A DNA stretch of 64,000 nucleotides. It comes from Clusia tigrina (Eukaryota > Arthropoda > Insecta > Diptera > Clusiidae). The stretch is from contig OV050030.1 in the NCBI GenBank assembly GCA_920105625.2, forward strand, positions 172,605,315 to 172,669,314. The letters run 5' to 3'. The notes under the pieces were generated by a model. That model did not search any database, was not told the DNA's origin, and was given only the letters and a program-made list of their open reading frames with translations. Shown here piece after piece: positions 41,161-55,350 of this stretch. Every line of letters starts with the position of its first letter. Within the stretch, counting starts at the first letter, position 1. The translations under genes were made by a program, and so were the position numbers.

Positions 41161-44100
41161 GGCCATTTGAAGTTTTATCAATGTTTTATTTTGCAGTCAA
41201 GGGTAGCATAGCTATGAGCGGCAATTTTAATTGACAAGAGGCATGAGCACTTTATTGTCACAAAATTTCAAGATTTTATTACGCACCAGTAAAAAGTTAC
41301 AAGCATTTGAATGTTGCAAACTTTGATAGGTATAGGACGCACCGTATAGAAGTTAGGACAATTTGAAGCTTTATCAGTGTTTTATTTTGGAAACTAGGGT
41401 AGCATAGCTATGAGCGATAACTTTTATTGACAAGAGGCACGAGTACTTTACTGTCACAAAATTTCTAGATTTTATCACGCTCTAGTAAAAAATTACAAGC
41501 ATTTGATTGTTGCAAACTTTGATATGTATAGGGCGCACAATATAGAAGTTAGAGCCATTTGAAGTTTTATCAGTGTTTAATTTTGGAGTCAAGGGTAGAA
41601 TAGCTATGAGCGATAACTTTAATTGACAAGAGACACAAGTACTTTATTGTCACAAAATTTCAAGATTTTATGACGCTCCAGTAAAAATTTACAAGCATTT
41701 GATTGTTGCACACTTTGATAGATATAGTAGGTTAGGAAAATTTAAAGGTTGATCAGTGTTTGATTTGGGACTCAAGGGTAGGATATCTGTGAGCGATAGC
41801 TGTGAGCGATAGCTTAAATTTACGAGAGGCACGAGTAGTTTATTTTCACAAAATTTCAAGGTTTTATGACGCTCCAGTAAAAAGTTAAAAGCATTTGATT
41901 GTTGAAAACTTTGATAGGTATATAAAGCACCGTATAGATGTTAGCACCATTTGAAGTTTTATCAGTATTCTATTTTGGAGCCAAGGGCAGCATAGCTATG
42001 AGCGTTAACTTTAATTGACAAGAGGCACGGGTACTTTATTGTGACAAAATTTGCAGATTTTATTACGCTTCAGTAAAAAATTACAAGCATTTGATTGTCG
42101 CTAACTTTGATAAATATAGAACGCACAGTATAGAAGTTAGGGCCATTTGAAGTTTTATCAATGTTTAATTTTGGAGTCAAGGGTAGCGGAGCTATGAGCG
42201 ATAGCTTAAATAGACAAGAGGTACGAGTACTTTATTGTCACAATATTTGAAGGTTTTATGACGCTCCAATAAAAAATTACAAGCATTTGAATGTTGCAAA
42301 CTTTGATAGGTATAGGATGCACCGTATAGAGGTTAGGGCCATTTGAAGTTTTATCAGTGTTTGATTTTGGATTCAAGGGTAGCATAGCTATGAGCGGTAA
42401 CTTTAATTGACAAGAGGCATGAGTACTTTATTGTCACAAAATTTCAAGATTTTATTACGCTCCAGTAAAAAGTTACAAGCATTTGAATGTTGCAAACTTT
42501 GATAGGTATAGGACGAACCGTATAGAAGTTAGGGCCATTTGAAGTTTTGTCAGTGTTTTATTTGGAGTCAAGGGTAGCATAGCTATGAGCGATAACTTTA
42601 ATTGACAAGAGGCACGAGAACTTTATTGTCACAAAATTTCAAGGGCTTATGAGGCTCCAGTAAAAAGTTACAAGCATTTGAATGTTGCAAACTTTGATAA
42701 GTATAGGACGCACAGTATAGAAGTTAGGACCTTTTGAAGTTTTATCAGTGTTTGATTTGGAACTGAAGGGTAGGATAGCTTTGAGCGATAGCTTAAATTG
42801 ACGAGAGGCACGAGTACTTTATTGTCACAAAATTTCAAGGTTTTATGACGCTCCAGTAAAAAGTTACAAGCATTTGAATGTTGCAAACTTTAATAGGTAT
42901 AGGATGCACCGTATAGAAGTTAGGGCCATTTGAAGTTTTATCAGTGTTTTCTTTTGGAGTCAAGTGTAGCATAGCTATGAGCGGTAACTTTAATTGACAA
43001 GAGGCATGAGTACTTTATTATCACAAAATTTCAATATTTTATCACGCTCTAGTAAAAAATTACAAGCATTTGATTGTTGCAAACTTTGATAAGTACAGGA
43101 TTCACATTATAGAAGTTAGAGCCATTTGAAGTTTTATCAGTGTTTTATTTTGGAGTCAAGGGTAGCATAGCTATGAGCGGTAAATTTAATTGGCAAGAGG
43201 CACGAGTAATTTATTGTCACAAAATATCAAGGGCTTATGAGGCTCCAGTAAAATGTTACAAGCATTTGAATTTTGCAAAATTTGATATATATAGGATGCA
43301 CCGTATACAAGTAAGGGCCATTTGAAGTTTTATCAGTGTTTGATTTGCGACTCAAGGGTAGCATAGCTATGAGCGATAGCTTAAATAGGTAAGAGGCACG
43401 AGTACTTTATTGTCACAAAATTTCAAGGTTTTATGATGCTCCAGTAAAAACTTACAAACATTTGAATGTTTCAAACTTTGATAGGTATAGGACGCACAGT
43501 ATAGAATTTATGGCCATTTGAAGTTTTATCAGTGTTTAATTTTGGAGTCAAGGGTAGCATAGCTATGTCCGATAGCTTAAATTGACATGAGGCACGAGTA
43601 CTTTATTGTCACAAAATTTCAAGGTTTTATGACGCTCCAGTAAAAAGTTACAAGAATTTGAATGTTGCAAACTTTGATAGGTATTGCACGTACCGTATAG
43701 AAGTTAGCACCATTTGAAGTTTTATCAGTGTTTAATTTTGGAGTCAAGGGTAGAATAGCTATGAGCGATAACTTTAATTGGCAAGAGACACAAGTACTTT
43801 ATTGTCACAAAATTTCAAGATTTTATGACGCTCCAGTAAAATTTACAAGCATTTGATTGTTGCAAACTTTGATAGATATAGTAAGTTAGGAAAATTTGAA
43901 GGTTTATCAGTGTTTGATTTGGGACTCAAGGGTAGGATATCTGTGAGCGATAGCTTAAATTTACGAGAGGCACGAGTAGTTTATTGTCACAAAATTTCAA
44001 GGTTTTATGACGCTCCAGTAAAAAGTTAAAAGCAGTTGATTGTTGAAAACTTTGATAGGTATAGAACGCACCGTATAGATGTTAGCACCATTTGAAGTTT

Positions 44101-47100
44101 TATCAGAGCTCTATTTTGGAGCCAAGGGCAGCATAGCTATGAGCGTTAATTTTAATTGACAAGAGGCACGGGTACTTTATTGTGACAAAATTTGCAGATT
44201 TTATTACGCTTCAGTAAAAAATTACAAGCATTTGATTGTCGCTAACTTTGATAAATATAGGACGCACAGTATAGAAGTTAGGGCCATTTGAAGTTTTATC
44301 AATGTTTTATTTTGCAGTCAAGGGTAGCATAGCTATGAGCGGCAACTTTAATTGACAAGAGGCATGAGCACTTTATTGTCACAAAATTTCAAGATTTTAT
44401 TACGCTCCAGTAAAAAGTTACAAGCATTTGAATGTTGCAAACTTTGATAGGTATGGGACGCACCGTATAGAAGTTAGGACAATTTGAAGCTTTATCAGTG
44501 TTTTATTTTGGAAACTAGGGTAGCATAGCTATGAGCGATAACTTTTATTGACAAGAGGCACGAGTACTTTATTGTCACAAAATTTCAAGATTTTATCACG
44601 CTCTAGTAAAAAATTACAAGCATGTGATTGTTGCAAACTTTGATATGTATAGGGCGCACAATATAGAAGTTAGTGCCATTTGAAGTTTTATCAGTGTTTA
44701 ATTTTGGAGTCAAGGGTAGAATAGCTATGAGCGATAACTTTAATTGACAAGAGACACAAGTACTTTATTGTCACAAAATTTCAAGATTTTATGACGCTCC
44801 AGTAAAAATTTACAAGCATTTGATTGTTGCACACTTTGATAGATATAGTAGGTTAGGAAAATTTAAAGGTTGATCAGTGTTTGATTTGGGACTCAAGGGT
44901 AGGATATCTGTGAACGATAGCTGTGAGCGATAGCTTAAATTTACGAGAGGCACGAGTAGTTTATTGTCACAAAATTTCAAGTTTTTATGACGCTCCAATA
45001 AAAAGTTAAAAGCATTGGAGTGTTGAAAACTTTGATAGGTATATAAAGCACCGTATAGATGTTAGCAGCATTTGAAGTTTTATCAGTGTTCTATTTTGGA
45101 GCCAATGGCAGCATAGCTATGAGCGTTAACTTTAATTGACAAGAGGCACGGGTACTTTATTGTGACAAAATTTGCAGATTTTATTACGCTTCAGTAAAAA
45201 ATTACAAGCATTTGATTGTCGCAAACTTTGATAAATATAGAACGCACAGAATAGAAGTTAGGGCCATTTGAAGTTTTATCAATGTTTTATTTTGGAGTCA
45301 AGGGTAGCGGAGCTATGAGCGATAGCTTAAATAGACAAGAGGTACGAGTACTTTATTGTCACAATATTTGAAGGTTTTATGACGCTCCAATAAAAAATTA
45401 CAAGCATTTGAATGTTGCAAACTTTGATAGGTATAGGACGCACCGTATAGAGGTTAGGGCCATTTGAAGTTTTATCAGTGTTTGATTTTGGAGTCAAGTG
45501 TAGCATAGCTATGAGCGATAACTTTAATTGACAAGAGGCACGAGTACTTTATTGTCACAAAATTTCAATATTTTATGACGCTCCAGTAAAAAGTTATAAG
45601 CATTTGATTGTTGCAAAGTTTTATAGGTATAGCACGAACAGTATAGAAGTTAGGGCAATTTGAAGTTTTATCAGTGTTTGATTTGGGAATCAAGGGTAGC
45701 ATAGCTATGAGCGATAACTTTAATTGACAAGAGGCTCGAGAACTTTATTGTCACAAAATTTCAAGGGCTTATGAGGCTCCAGTAAAAAGTTACAAGCATT
45801 TGAATGTTGCAAACTTTGATAGGTATAGGACGCACAGTATAGAAGTTAGGACCTTTTGAAGTTTTATCAGTGTTTGATTTGGAACTGAAGGGTAGGATAG
45901 CTTTGAGCGGTAGCTTTAATTGACAAGAGGCTCGAGAACTTTATTGTCACAAAATTTCAAGGGCTTATGAGGCTCCAGTAAAAAGTTACAAGCATTTGAA
46001 TGTTGCACTTTGATAGGTATAGGACGCACAGTATAGAAGTTAGGACCTTTTGAAGCTTTATCAGTGTTTTATTTTGGAAACTAGGGTAGCATAGCTATGA
46101 GCGATAACTTTTATTGACAAAAGGCACGAGTACTTTATTGTCACAAAATTTCCAGATTTTATCACGCTCTAGTAAAAAATTACAAGCATTTGATTGTTGC
46201 AAACTTTGATATGTATAGGGCGCACAATATAGAAGTTAGAGCCATTTGAAGTTTTATCAGTGTTTAATTTTGGAGTCAAGGGTAGAATAGCTATGAGCGA
46301 TAACTTTAATTGACAAGAGACACAAGTACTTTATTGTCACAAAATTTCAAGATTTTATGACGCTCCAGTAAAAATTTACAAGCATTTGATTGTTGCACAC
46401 TTTGATAGATATAGTAGGTTAGGAAAATTTAAAGGTTGATCAGTGTTTGATTTGGGACTCAAGGGTAGGATATCTGTGAACGATAGCTGTGAGCGATAGC
46501 TTAAATTTACGAGAGGCACGAGTAGTTTATTGTCACAAAATTTCAAGGTTTTATGACGCTCCAATAAAAAGTTAAAAGCATTTGATTGTTGAAAACTTTG
46601 ATAGGTATATAAAGCACCGTATAGATGTTAGCAGCATTTGAAGTTTTATCAGTGTTCTATTTTGGAGCCAAGGGCAGCATAGCTATGAGCGTTAACTTTA
46701 ATTGACAAGAGGCACGGGTACTTTATTGTGACAAAATTTGCAGATTTTATTACGCTTCAGTAAAAAATTACAAGCATTTGATTGTCGCAAACTTTGATAA
46801 ATATAGAACGCACAGTATAGAAGTTAGGGCCATTTGAAGTTTTATCAATGTTTTATTTTGGAGTCAAGGGTAGCGGAGCTATGAGCGATAGCTTAAATAG
46901 ACAAGAGGTACGAGTACTTTATTGTCACAATATTTGAAGGTTTTATGACGCTCCAATAAAAAATTACAAGCATTTGAATGTTGCAAACTTTGATAGGTAT
47001 AGGACGCACCGCAAAGAGGTTAGGGCCATTTGAAGTTTTATCAGTGTTTGATTTTGGAGTCAAGTGTAGCATAGCTATGAGCGATAATTTTAATTGACAA

Positions 47101-50100
47101 GAGGCACGAGTACTTTATTGTTACAAAATTTCAATATTTTATGACGCTCCAGTAAAAAGTTATAAGCATTTGATTGTTGCAAAGTTTTATAGGTATAGCA
47201 CGAACAGTATAGAAGTTAGGGCAAGTTTAGCATAGCTATGAGCGGTAACTTTAATTGACAAGAGGCATGGGTACTTTATTATCACAAAATTTCAAGATTT
47301 TATTACTCTCCAGTAAAAAGTTACAAGCATTTGAATGTTGCAAACTTTGATAGGTATAGGACACACCGTATAAAAGTTAGGGCCATTTGAAGTTTTATCA
47401 GTGTTTTATTTTGGAGTCAACGGTAGCATAGCTATGAGCGATAACTTTAATTGAAAAGAGGCACGAGTACTTTATTGTCACAAAATTTCAATATTTTATG
47501 ACGCTCCAGTAAAAAGTTATAAGCATTTGATTGTTGCAAAGTTTGATAGGTATAGCACGAACAGTATAGAAGTTAGGGCAATTTGAAGTTTTATCAGTGT
47601 TTGATTTGGGAATCAAGGGAAGCATAACTATGAGCGATAACTTTAATTGACAAGAGGCTCGAGAACTTTATTGTCACAAAATTTCAAGGGCTTATGAGGC
47701 TCCAGTAAAAAGTTACAAGCATTTGAATGTTGCAAACTTTGATAGGTATAGAACGCACAGTATAGAAGTTAGGACCTTTTGAAGTTTTATCAGTGTTTGA
47801 TTTGGAACTGAAGGGTAGGATAGCTTTGAGCGGTAGCTTAAATTGACGAGAGGCACGAGTACTTTATTGTCACAAAATTTCAAGGTTTTATGACGCTCCA
47901 GTAAAAATTTACAAGCATTTGAATGTTGCAAACTTTAATAGGTATAGGACGCACCATATAGAAGTTAAGGCCATTTGAAGTTTTATCAGTGTTTTATTTT
48001 GGAGTCCAGTGTAGCATAGCTATGAGCGGTAACTTTAATTGACAAGAGGCATGAGTACTTTATTATCACAAAATTTCAAGATTTTATTACGCTCCAGTAA
48101 AAACTTACAAGCATTTGAATGTTGCAAACTTTGATAAATATAGGACGCACAGTATAGAAGTTAGGGCCATTTGAAGTTTTATCAATGTTTTATTTTACAG
48201 TCAAGGGTAGCATAGCTATGAGCGGCAACTTTAATTGACAAGAGGCATGAGCAGTTTATTGTCACAAAATTTCAAGATTTTATTACGCTCCAGTAAAAAG
48301 TTACAAGCATTTGAATGTTGCACACTTTGATAGGTATAGGACGCACCGTATAGAAGTTAGGACAATTTGAAGCTTTACCAGTGTTTTATTTTGGAAACTA
48401 GGGTAGCATAGCTATGAGCGATAACTTTTATTGACAAGAGGCACGAGTACTTTATTGTCACAAAATTTCAAGATTTTATCACGCTCTAGTAAAAAATTAC
48501 AAGCATTTGATTGTTGCAAACTTTGATATGTATAGGGCGCACAATATAGAAGTTAGAGCCATTTGAAGTTTTATCAGTGTTTAATTTCGGAGTCAAGGGT
48601 AGAATAGCTATGAGCGATAACTTTAATTGACAAGAGACACAAGTACTTTATTGTCACAAAATTTCAAGATTTTATGACGCTCCAGTAAAAATTTACAAGC
48701 ATTTGATTGTTGCACACTTTGATAGATATAGTAGGTTAGGAAAATTTAAAGGTTTATCAGTGTTTGATTTGGGACTCAAGGGTAGGATATCTGTGAACGA
48801 TAGCTGTGAGCAATAGCTTAAATTTACGAGAGGCACGAGTAGTTTATTGTCACAAAATTTCAAGGTTTTATGACGCTCCAATAAAAAGTTAAAAGCATTT
48901 GATTGTTGAAAACTTTGATAGGTATATAAAGCACCGTATAGATGTTAGCACCATTTGAAGTTTTATCAGTGTTCTATTTTGGAGCCAAGGGCAGCATAGC
49001 TATGAGCGTTAACTTTAATTGACAAGAGGCACGGGTACTTTATTGTGACAAAATTTGCAGATTTTATTACGCTTCAGTAAAAAATTACAAGCATTTGATT
49101 GTCGCAAACTTTGATAAATATAGAACGCACAGTATAGAAGTTAGGGCCATTTGAAGTTTTATCAATGTTTTATTTTGGAGTCAAGGGTAGCGGAGCTATG
49201 AGCGATAGCTTAAATAGACAAGAGGTACGAGTACTTTATTGTCACAATATTTGAAGGTTTTATGACGCTCCAATAAAAAATTACAAGCATTTGAATGTTG
49301 CAAACTTTGATAGGTATAGGACGCACCGTATAGAAGTTAGGGCCATTTGAAGTTTTATCAGTGTTTGGTTTTGGAGTCAAGTGTAGCATAGCTATGAGCG
49401 GTAACTTTAATTGACAAGAGGCATGAGTACTTTATTATCACAAAATTTCAAGATTTTATTACGCTCCAGTAAAAAGTTACAAGCATTTGATTGTTGCAAA
49501 TTTTGATTGGTACAGCACGAACAGTATAGAAGTTAGGGCCATTTGAAGTTCTATCAGTGTTTGATTTGGAACTCAAGGGTAGGATAGCTATGAGCGATAG
49601 CTTAAATTGACGAGAGGCACGAGTACTTTATTGTCACAAAATTTCAAGGTTTTATGACGCTCCAGTAAAAAGTTACAAGCATTTGAATGTTGCAAACTTT
49701 GATAGGTATAGGAAGTTAGGACCGTTTGAAGTTTTATCAATGTTTGATTTGGGACTCAAGGGAAGGATATTTGTGAGCGATAGCTTAAATTTACGAGAGG
49801 CACGAGTAGTTTATTGTTACAAAATTTTAAGGTTTTATGACGCTCCAGTAAAAAGTTAAAAGCATTTGATTGCTGAAAACTTTGATAGGTATAGACCGCA
49901 CCGTATAGATGTTAGGACCATTTGAAGTTTTATCAGTGTTCTATTTTGGAGCCAAAGGTAGCATAGCTATCAGCGTTAACTTTAATTGACAAGTGGCACG
50001 AGTACTTTATTGTGACAAAATTTCCAGATTTTATTACGCTCCAGTAAAAAATTACAAGCATTTGATTGTCCCAAACTTTGATAAATCTAGGACGCACAGT

Positions 50101-50190
50101 ATTGAAGTTAGGGCCATTTGAAGTTTTATCAGTGTTTGGTTTCGGAGTCAAGGATAGCGTAGCTATGAGCGACAGCTTAAATTGACAAGA
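41160..50190 (+). repeat. Cassette-rich HOR block with 1566-bp and longer units
   Basis: The h monomer with GTTGCACACTTTGATAGATA recurs with its ACAAGC anchor at 41691, 44812, 46378 and 48695. The spacings are 3121, 1566 and 2317 bp, close to 16, 8 and 12 monomers. Around each anchor the order is a monomer with GGAAACTAGGGTAGC, then h, C, the GTTAAC monomer, then one with AGGTACGAG and CAATATTTGAAGG. The middle of the first unit (about 43.14-44.28 kb) resembles 31.65-32.8 kb, so segments were exchanged between blocks. A deletion of about 35-40 bp lies near 47225 (GGGCAAG joined to TTTAGCATAG). Confidence 0.78.
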
Positions 50191-53100
50191 GGCACGAGTA
50201 CTTTATTGTCACAAATTTTCAAGGTTTTATGACGCTCCAGTAAAAAGTTACAAGCATTTGAATTTTGCAAACTTTGATAGGTATAGGACGCACCGTATAG
50301 AAGTTAGGACCATTTGAAGTTTTATCAGTGATTGATTTGGGACTCAAAGGTAGCATAGCTATGAGCGATAGCTTAAATAGGTAAGAGGCACGAATACTTT
50401 ATTGTCACAAAATTTCAAGGTTTTATGATTCTCCAGTAAAAAGTTACAAGCATTTGAATATTTCAAACTTTGATAGGTATAGGACGCACAGTATAAAAGT
50501 AATGGCCATTTGAAGTTTTATTAGTGTTTAATTTTGGAGTCAAGGGTAGCATAGCTATAAGCGGTAACTTTAATTGACAAGAGGCATGAGTACTTTATTG
50601 TCACAAAATTTCAAGATTTTATTACGCTCCAGTAAAAAGTTACAAGCATTTGAATGTTGCACACTTTGATAGGTATCGGACGAACCGTATAGAAGTTAGG
50701 GCCATTTGAAGTTTTGTCAGTGTTTTATTTTGGAGTCAAGGGTAGCATAGCTATGAGCGATAACTTTAATTGACAAGAGGTACGAGTACTTTATTGTCAC
50801 AAAATTTCAAGATTTTATTACGCTCTAGTAAAAAATTACAAGTATTTGATTGTTGCAAACTTTGATAAGTATAGGACGCACAGTATAGAAATTAGAGCCA
50901 TTTGAAGTTTTATCAGTGTTTTATTTTGAAGTCAAGGGTAGCATAGCTATGAGCGGTAAATTTAATTGGCAAGAGGCACGAGTAATTTATTGTCACAAAA
51001 TATCAAGGGCTTATGAGGCTCCAGTAAAAAGTTACAAGCATTTGAATTTTGCAAACTTTGATAGGTATAGGATGCACCGTATACAAGTTAGGGCCATTTG
51101 AAGTTTTATCAGTGTTTGATTTGGGACTCATGGGTTGCATAGCTATGAGCGATAGCTTAAATAGGTAAGAGGCACGAGTACTTTATTGTCACAAAATTTC
51201 AAGGTTTTATGACGGTCCAGTAAAAAGTTACAAGAATTTTAATGTTGCAAACTTTGATAGGTTTAGGGCGCACCGTCTAGAAGTTAGGGTCATTTGAAGT
51301 TTTATCAGTGTTTAATTTTGGAGTCAAGGGTAGCATAGCTATGGGCGATAGCTTAAATTGACATGAGGCACGAGTACTTTATTGTCACAAAATTTCAAGG
51401 TTTTATGACGCTCCAGTAAAAAGTTACAAGAATTTGAATGTTGCAAACTTTGATAGGTTTAGGGCGCACCGTCTAGAATTTAGGGTCATTTGAAGTTTTA
51501 TCAGTGTTTTATTTTGGAGTCAAGGGTAGAATAGCTATTAACGATAACTTTAATTGACAAGAGACACAAGTACTTTATTGTCACAAAATTTCAATATTTT
51601 ATGACGCTCCAGTAAAAATTTACAAGCATTTGATTGTTGCAAACTTTGATAGGTATAGGACGCACCGTATAGAAGTTAGGGCCATTTGAAGTTTTATCAG
51701 TGTTTTATTTTGGAGTCAAGGGTAGCATAGTTATGAGCGGTAAATTTAATTGGCAAGAGGCACGAGTAATTTATTGTCACAAAATATCAAGGGCTTATGA
51801 GGCTCCAGTAAAAAGTTACAAGCATTTGAATTTTGCAAACTTTGATAGATATAGGATGCACCGTATACAAGTTAGGGAAATTTGAAGTTTTATCAGTGTT
51901 TGATTTGGGACTCAAGGGTTGCATAGCTATGAGCGATAGCTTAAATAGGTAAGAGGCACGAGTACTTTATTGTCACAAAATTTCAAGGTTTTATGACGCT
52001 CCAGTAAAAAGTTACAAGAATTTTAATGTTGCAAACTTTGATAGGTTTAGGGCGCACCGTCTAGAAGTTAGGGTCATTTGAAGTTTTATCAGTGTTTAAT
52101 TTTGGAGTCAAGGGTAGCATAGCTATGGGCGATAGCTTAAATTGACATGAGGCACGAGTACTTTATTGTCACAAAATTTCAAGGTTTTATGACGCTCCAG
52201 TAAAAAGTTACAAGAATTTGAATGTTGCAAACTTTGATAGGTTTAGGGCGCACCGTCTAGAAGTTAGGGTCATTTGAAGTTTTATCAGTGTTTTATTTTG
52301 GAGTCAAGGGTAGAATAGCTATGAGCGATAACTTTAATTGACAAGAGACACAAGTACTTTATTGTCACAAAATTTCAAGATTTTATGACGCTCCAGTAAA
52401 AATTTACAAGCATTTGATTGTTGCAAACTTTGATAGGTATAGGACGCTCCGTATAGAAGTTAGGGCCATTTGAAGTTTTATCAGTGTTTTATTTTGGAGT
52501 CAAGGGTAGCATTGTTATGACCGATAGCTTAAATTGCCAAGAGGCACGAGTACTTTATTGTCACAAATTTTCAAGGTTTTATGACGCTCCAGTAAAAAGT
52601 TTCAAGCATTTGAATTTTGCAAACTTTGATAGGTATAGGACGCACCGTATAGAAGTTAGGACCATTTGAAGTTTTATCAGTGTTTGATTTGGGACTCAAA
52701 GGTAGCATAGCTTTGAGCGATAGCTTAAATAGGTAAGAGGCACGAGTACTTTATTGTCACAAAATTTCAAGGTTTTATGATGCTCCAGTAAAAAGTTACA
52801 AGCATTTGAATATTTCAAACTTTGATAGGTATAGGACGCACAGTATAAAAGTAATGGCCATTTGAAGTTTTATCATTGTTTAATTTTGGAGTCAAGGGTA
52901 GCATAGCTATAAGCGGTAACTTTAATTGACAAGAGGCATGAGTACTTTATGGTCACAAAATTTCAAGATTTTATTACGCTCCAGTAAAAAGTTACAAGCA
53001 TTTGAATGTTGCAAACTTTGATAGGTATAGGACAAACCGTATAGAAGTTAGGGCCATTTGAAGTTTTGTTAGTCTTTTATTTTGGAGTCAAGGGTAGCAT

Positions 53101-55350
53101 AGCTATGAGCGATAACTTTAATTGACAAGAGGTACGAGTACTTTATTGTCACAAAATTTCAAGATTTTATTACGCTCTAGTAAAAAATTACAAGAATTTG
53201 ATTGTTGCAAACTTTGATAAGTATAGGACGCACAGTATAGAAATTAGAGCCATTTGAAGTTTTATCAGTGCTTTATTTTGAAGTCAAGGGTAGCATAGTT
53301 ATGAGCGGTAAATTTAATTGGCAAGAGGCACGAGTAATTTATTGTCACAAAATATCAAGGGCTTATGAGGCTCCAGTAAAAAGTTACAAGCATTTGAATT
53401 TTGCAAACTTTGATAGATATAGGATGCACCGTATACAAGTTAGGGCCATTTGAAGTTTTATCAGTGTTTGATTTGGGACTCAAGGGTTGCATAGCTATGA
53501 GCGATAGCTTAAATAGATAAGAGGCACGAGTACTTTATTGTCACAAAATTTCAAGGTTTTATGACGCTCCAGTAAAAAGTTACAAGAATTTTAATGTTGC
53601 AAACTTTGATAGGTTTAGGGCGCACCGTCTAGAAGTTAGGGTCATTTGAAGTTTTATCAGTGTTTAATTTTGGAGTCAAGGGTAGCATAGCTATGAGCGA
53701 TAGCTTAAATTGACATGAGGCACGAGTACTTTATTGTCACAAAATTTCAAGGTTTTATGACGCTCCAGTAAAAAGTTACAAGAATTTGAATGTTGCAAAC
53801 TTTGATAGGTTTAGGGCGCACCGTCTAGAAGTTAGGGTCATTTGAAGTTTTATCAGTGTTTTATTTTGGAGTCAAGGGTAGAATAGCTATGAGCGATAAC
53901 TTTAATTGACAAGAGACACAAGTACTTTATTGTCACAAAATTTCAAGATTTTATGACGCTCCAGTAAAAATTTACAAGCATTTGATTGTTGCAAACTTTG
54001 ATAGGTATAGGACGCACCGTATAGAAGTTAGGGCCATTTGAAGTTTTATCAGTGTTTTATTTTGGAGTCAAGGGTAGCATTGTTATGACCGATAGCTTAA
54101 ATTGCCAAGAGGCACGAGTACTTTATTGTAAAAAATTTTCAAGGTTTTATGACGCTCCCGTAAAAAGTTACAAGCATTTGAATTTTGCAAACTTTGATAG
54201 GTATAGGACGCACCGTATAGAAGTTAGGACCATTTGAAGTTTTATCAGTGTTTGATTTGGGACTCAAAGGTAGCATAGCTTTGAGCGATAGCTTAAATAG
54301 GTAAGAGGCACGAGTACTTTATTGTCACAAAATTTCAAGGTTTTATGATGCTCCAGTAAAAAGTTACAAGCATTTGAATATTTCAAACTTTGATAGGTAT
54401 AGGACGCACAGTATAAAAGTAATGGCCATTTGAAGTTTTATCAGTGTTTAATTTTGGAGTCAAGGGTAGCATAGCTATAAGCGGTAACTTTAATTGACAA
54501 GAGGCATGAGTACTTTATTGTCACAAAATTTCAAGATTTTATTACGCTCCAGTAAAAAGTTACAAGCATTTGCATGTTGCAAACTTTGATAGGTATAGGA
54601 CGCACAGTATAGAAGTTAGAGCCATTTGAAGTTTTATCAGTGCTTTATTTTGAAGTCAAGGGAAGCATAGCTATGAGCGGTAAATTTAATTGGCAAGAGG
54701 CACGAGTAATTTATTGTCACAAAATATCAAGGGCTTATGAGGCTCCAGTAAAAAGTTACAAGCATTTGAATTTTGCAAACTTTGATAGATATAGGATGCA
54801 CCGTATACAAGTTAGGGCCATTTGAAATTTTATCAGTGTTTGATTTGGGACTCAAGGGTTGCATAGCTATGAGCGATAGCTTAAATAGGTAAGAGGCACG
54901 AGTACTTTATTGTCACAAATTTTCAAGGTTTTATGACGCTCCAGTAAAAAGTTACAAGAATTTGAATGTTGCAAACTTTGATAGGTTTAGGGCACACCGT
55001 CTAGAAGTTAGGGTAATTTGAAGTTTTATCAGTGTTTAATTTTGGAGTCAAGGGTAGCATAGCTATGGGCGATAGCTTAAATTGACATGATGCACGAGTA
55101 CTTTATTGTCACAAAATTTCAAGGTTTTAAGACGCTCCAGTAAAAAGTTACAAGAATTTGAATGTTGCAAACTTTGATAGGTTTAGGGCGCACCGTCTAG
55201 AAGTTAGGGTCATTGGAAGTTTTATCAGTGTTTTATTTTGGAGTCAAGGGACAAGAGACACAAGTACTTTATTGTCACAAAATTTCAAGATTTTATGACG
55301 CTCCAGTAAAAATTTACAAGCATTTGATTGTTGCAAACTTTGATAGATAT
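50190..55350 (+). repeat. 8-monomer HOR (types a-h), 1568-bp period
   Basis: Anchors at 51700 and 53268, and at 52484 and 54052, are exactly 1568 bp (8 x 196) apart. Starting near 50130, the order is a b c d e f g h, then e f g h, then a b c d e f g h, then a b c/d e f g and a truncated h. Diagnostic marks: a, AATTGCCAAG (absent from the first copy); b, AATATTTCAAAC with AAGTAATGGCC; c, AGCTATAAGCGG; d, GAGGTACGAG with GCTCTAG; e, TTAATTGGCAAG; f, AGGGTTGCATAG with TTAAATAGGTAAG; g, CTATGGGCG; h, GAGACACAAG. The last round has a c/d hybrid at 54444-54639, giving a 7-mer. Confidence 0.88.
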
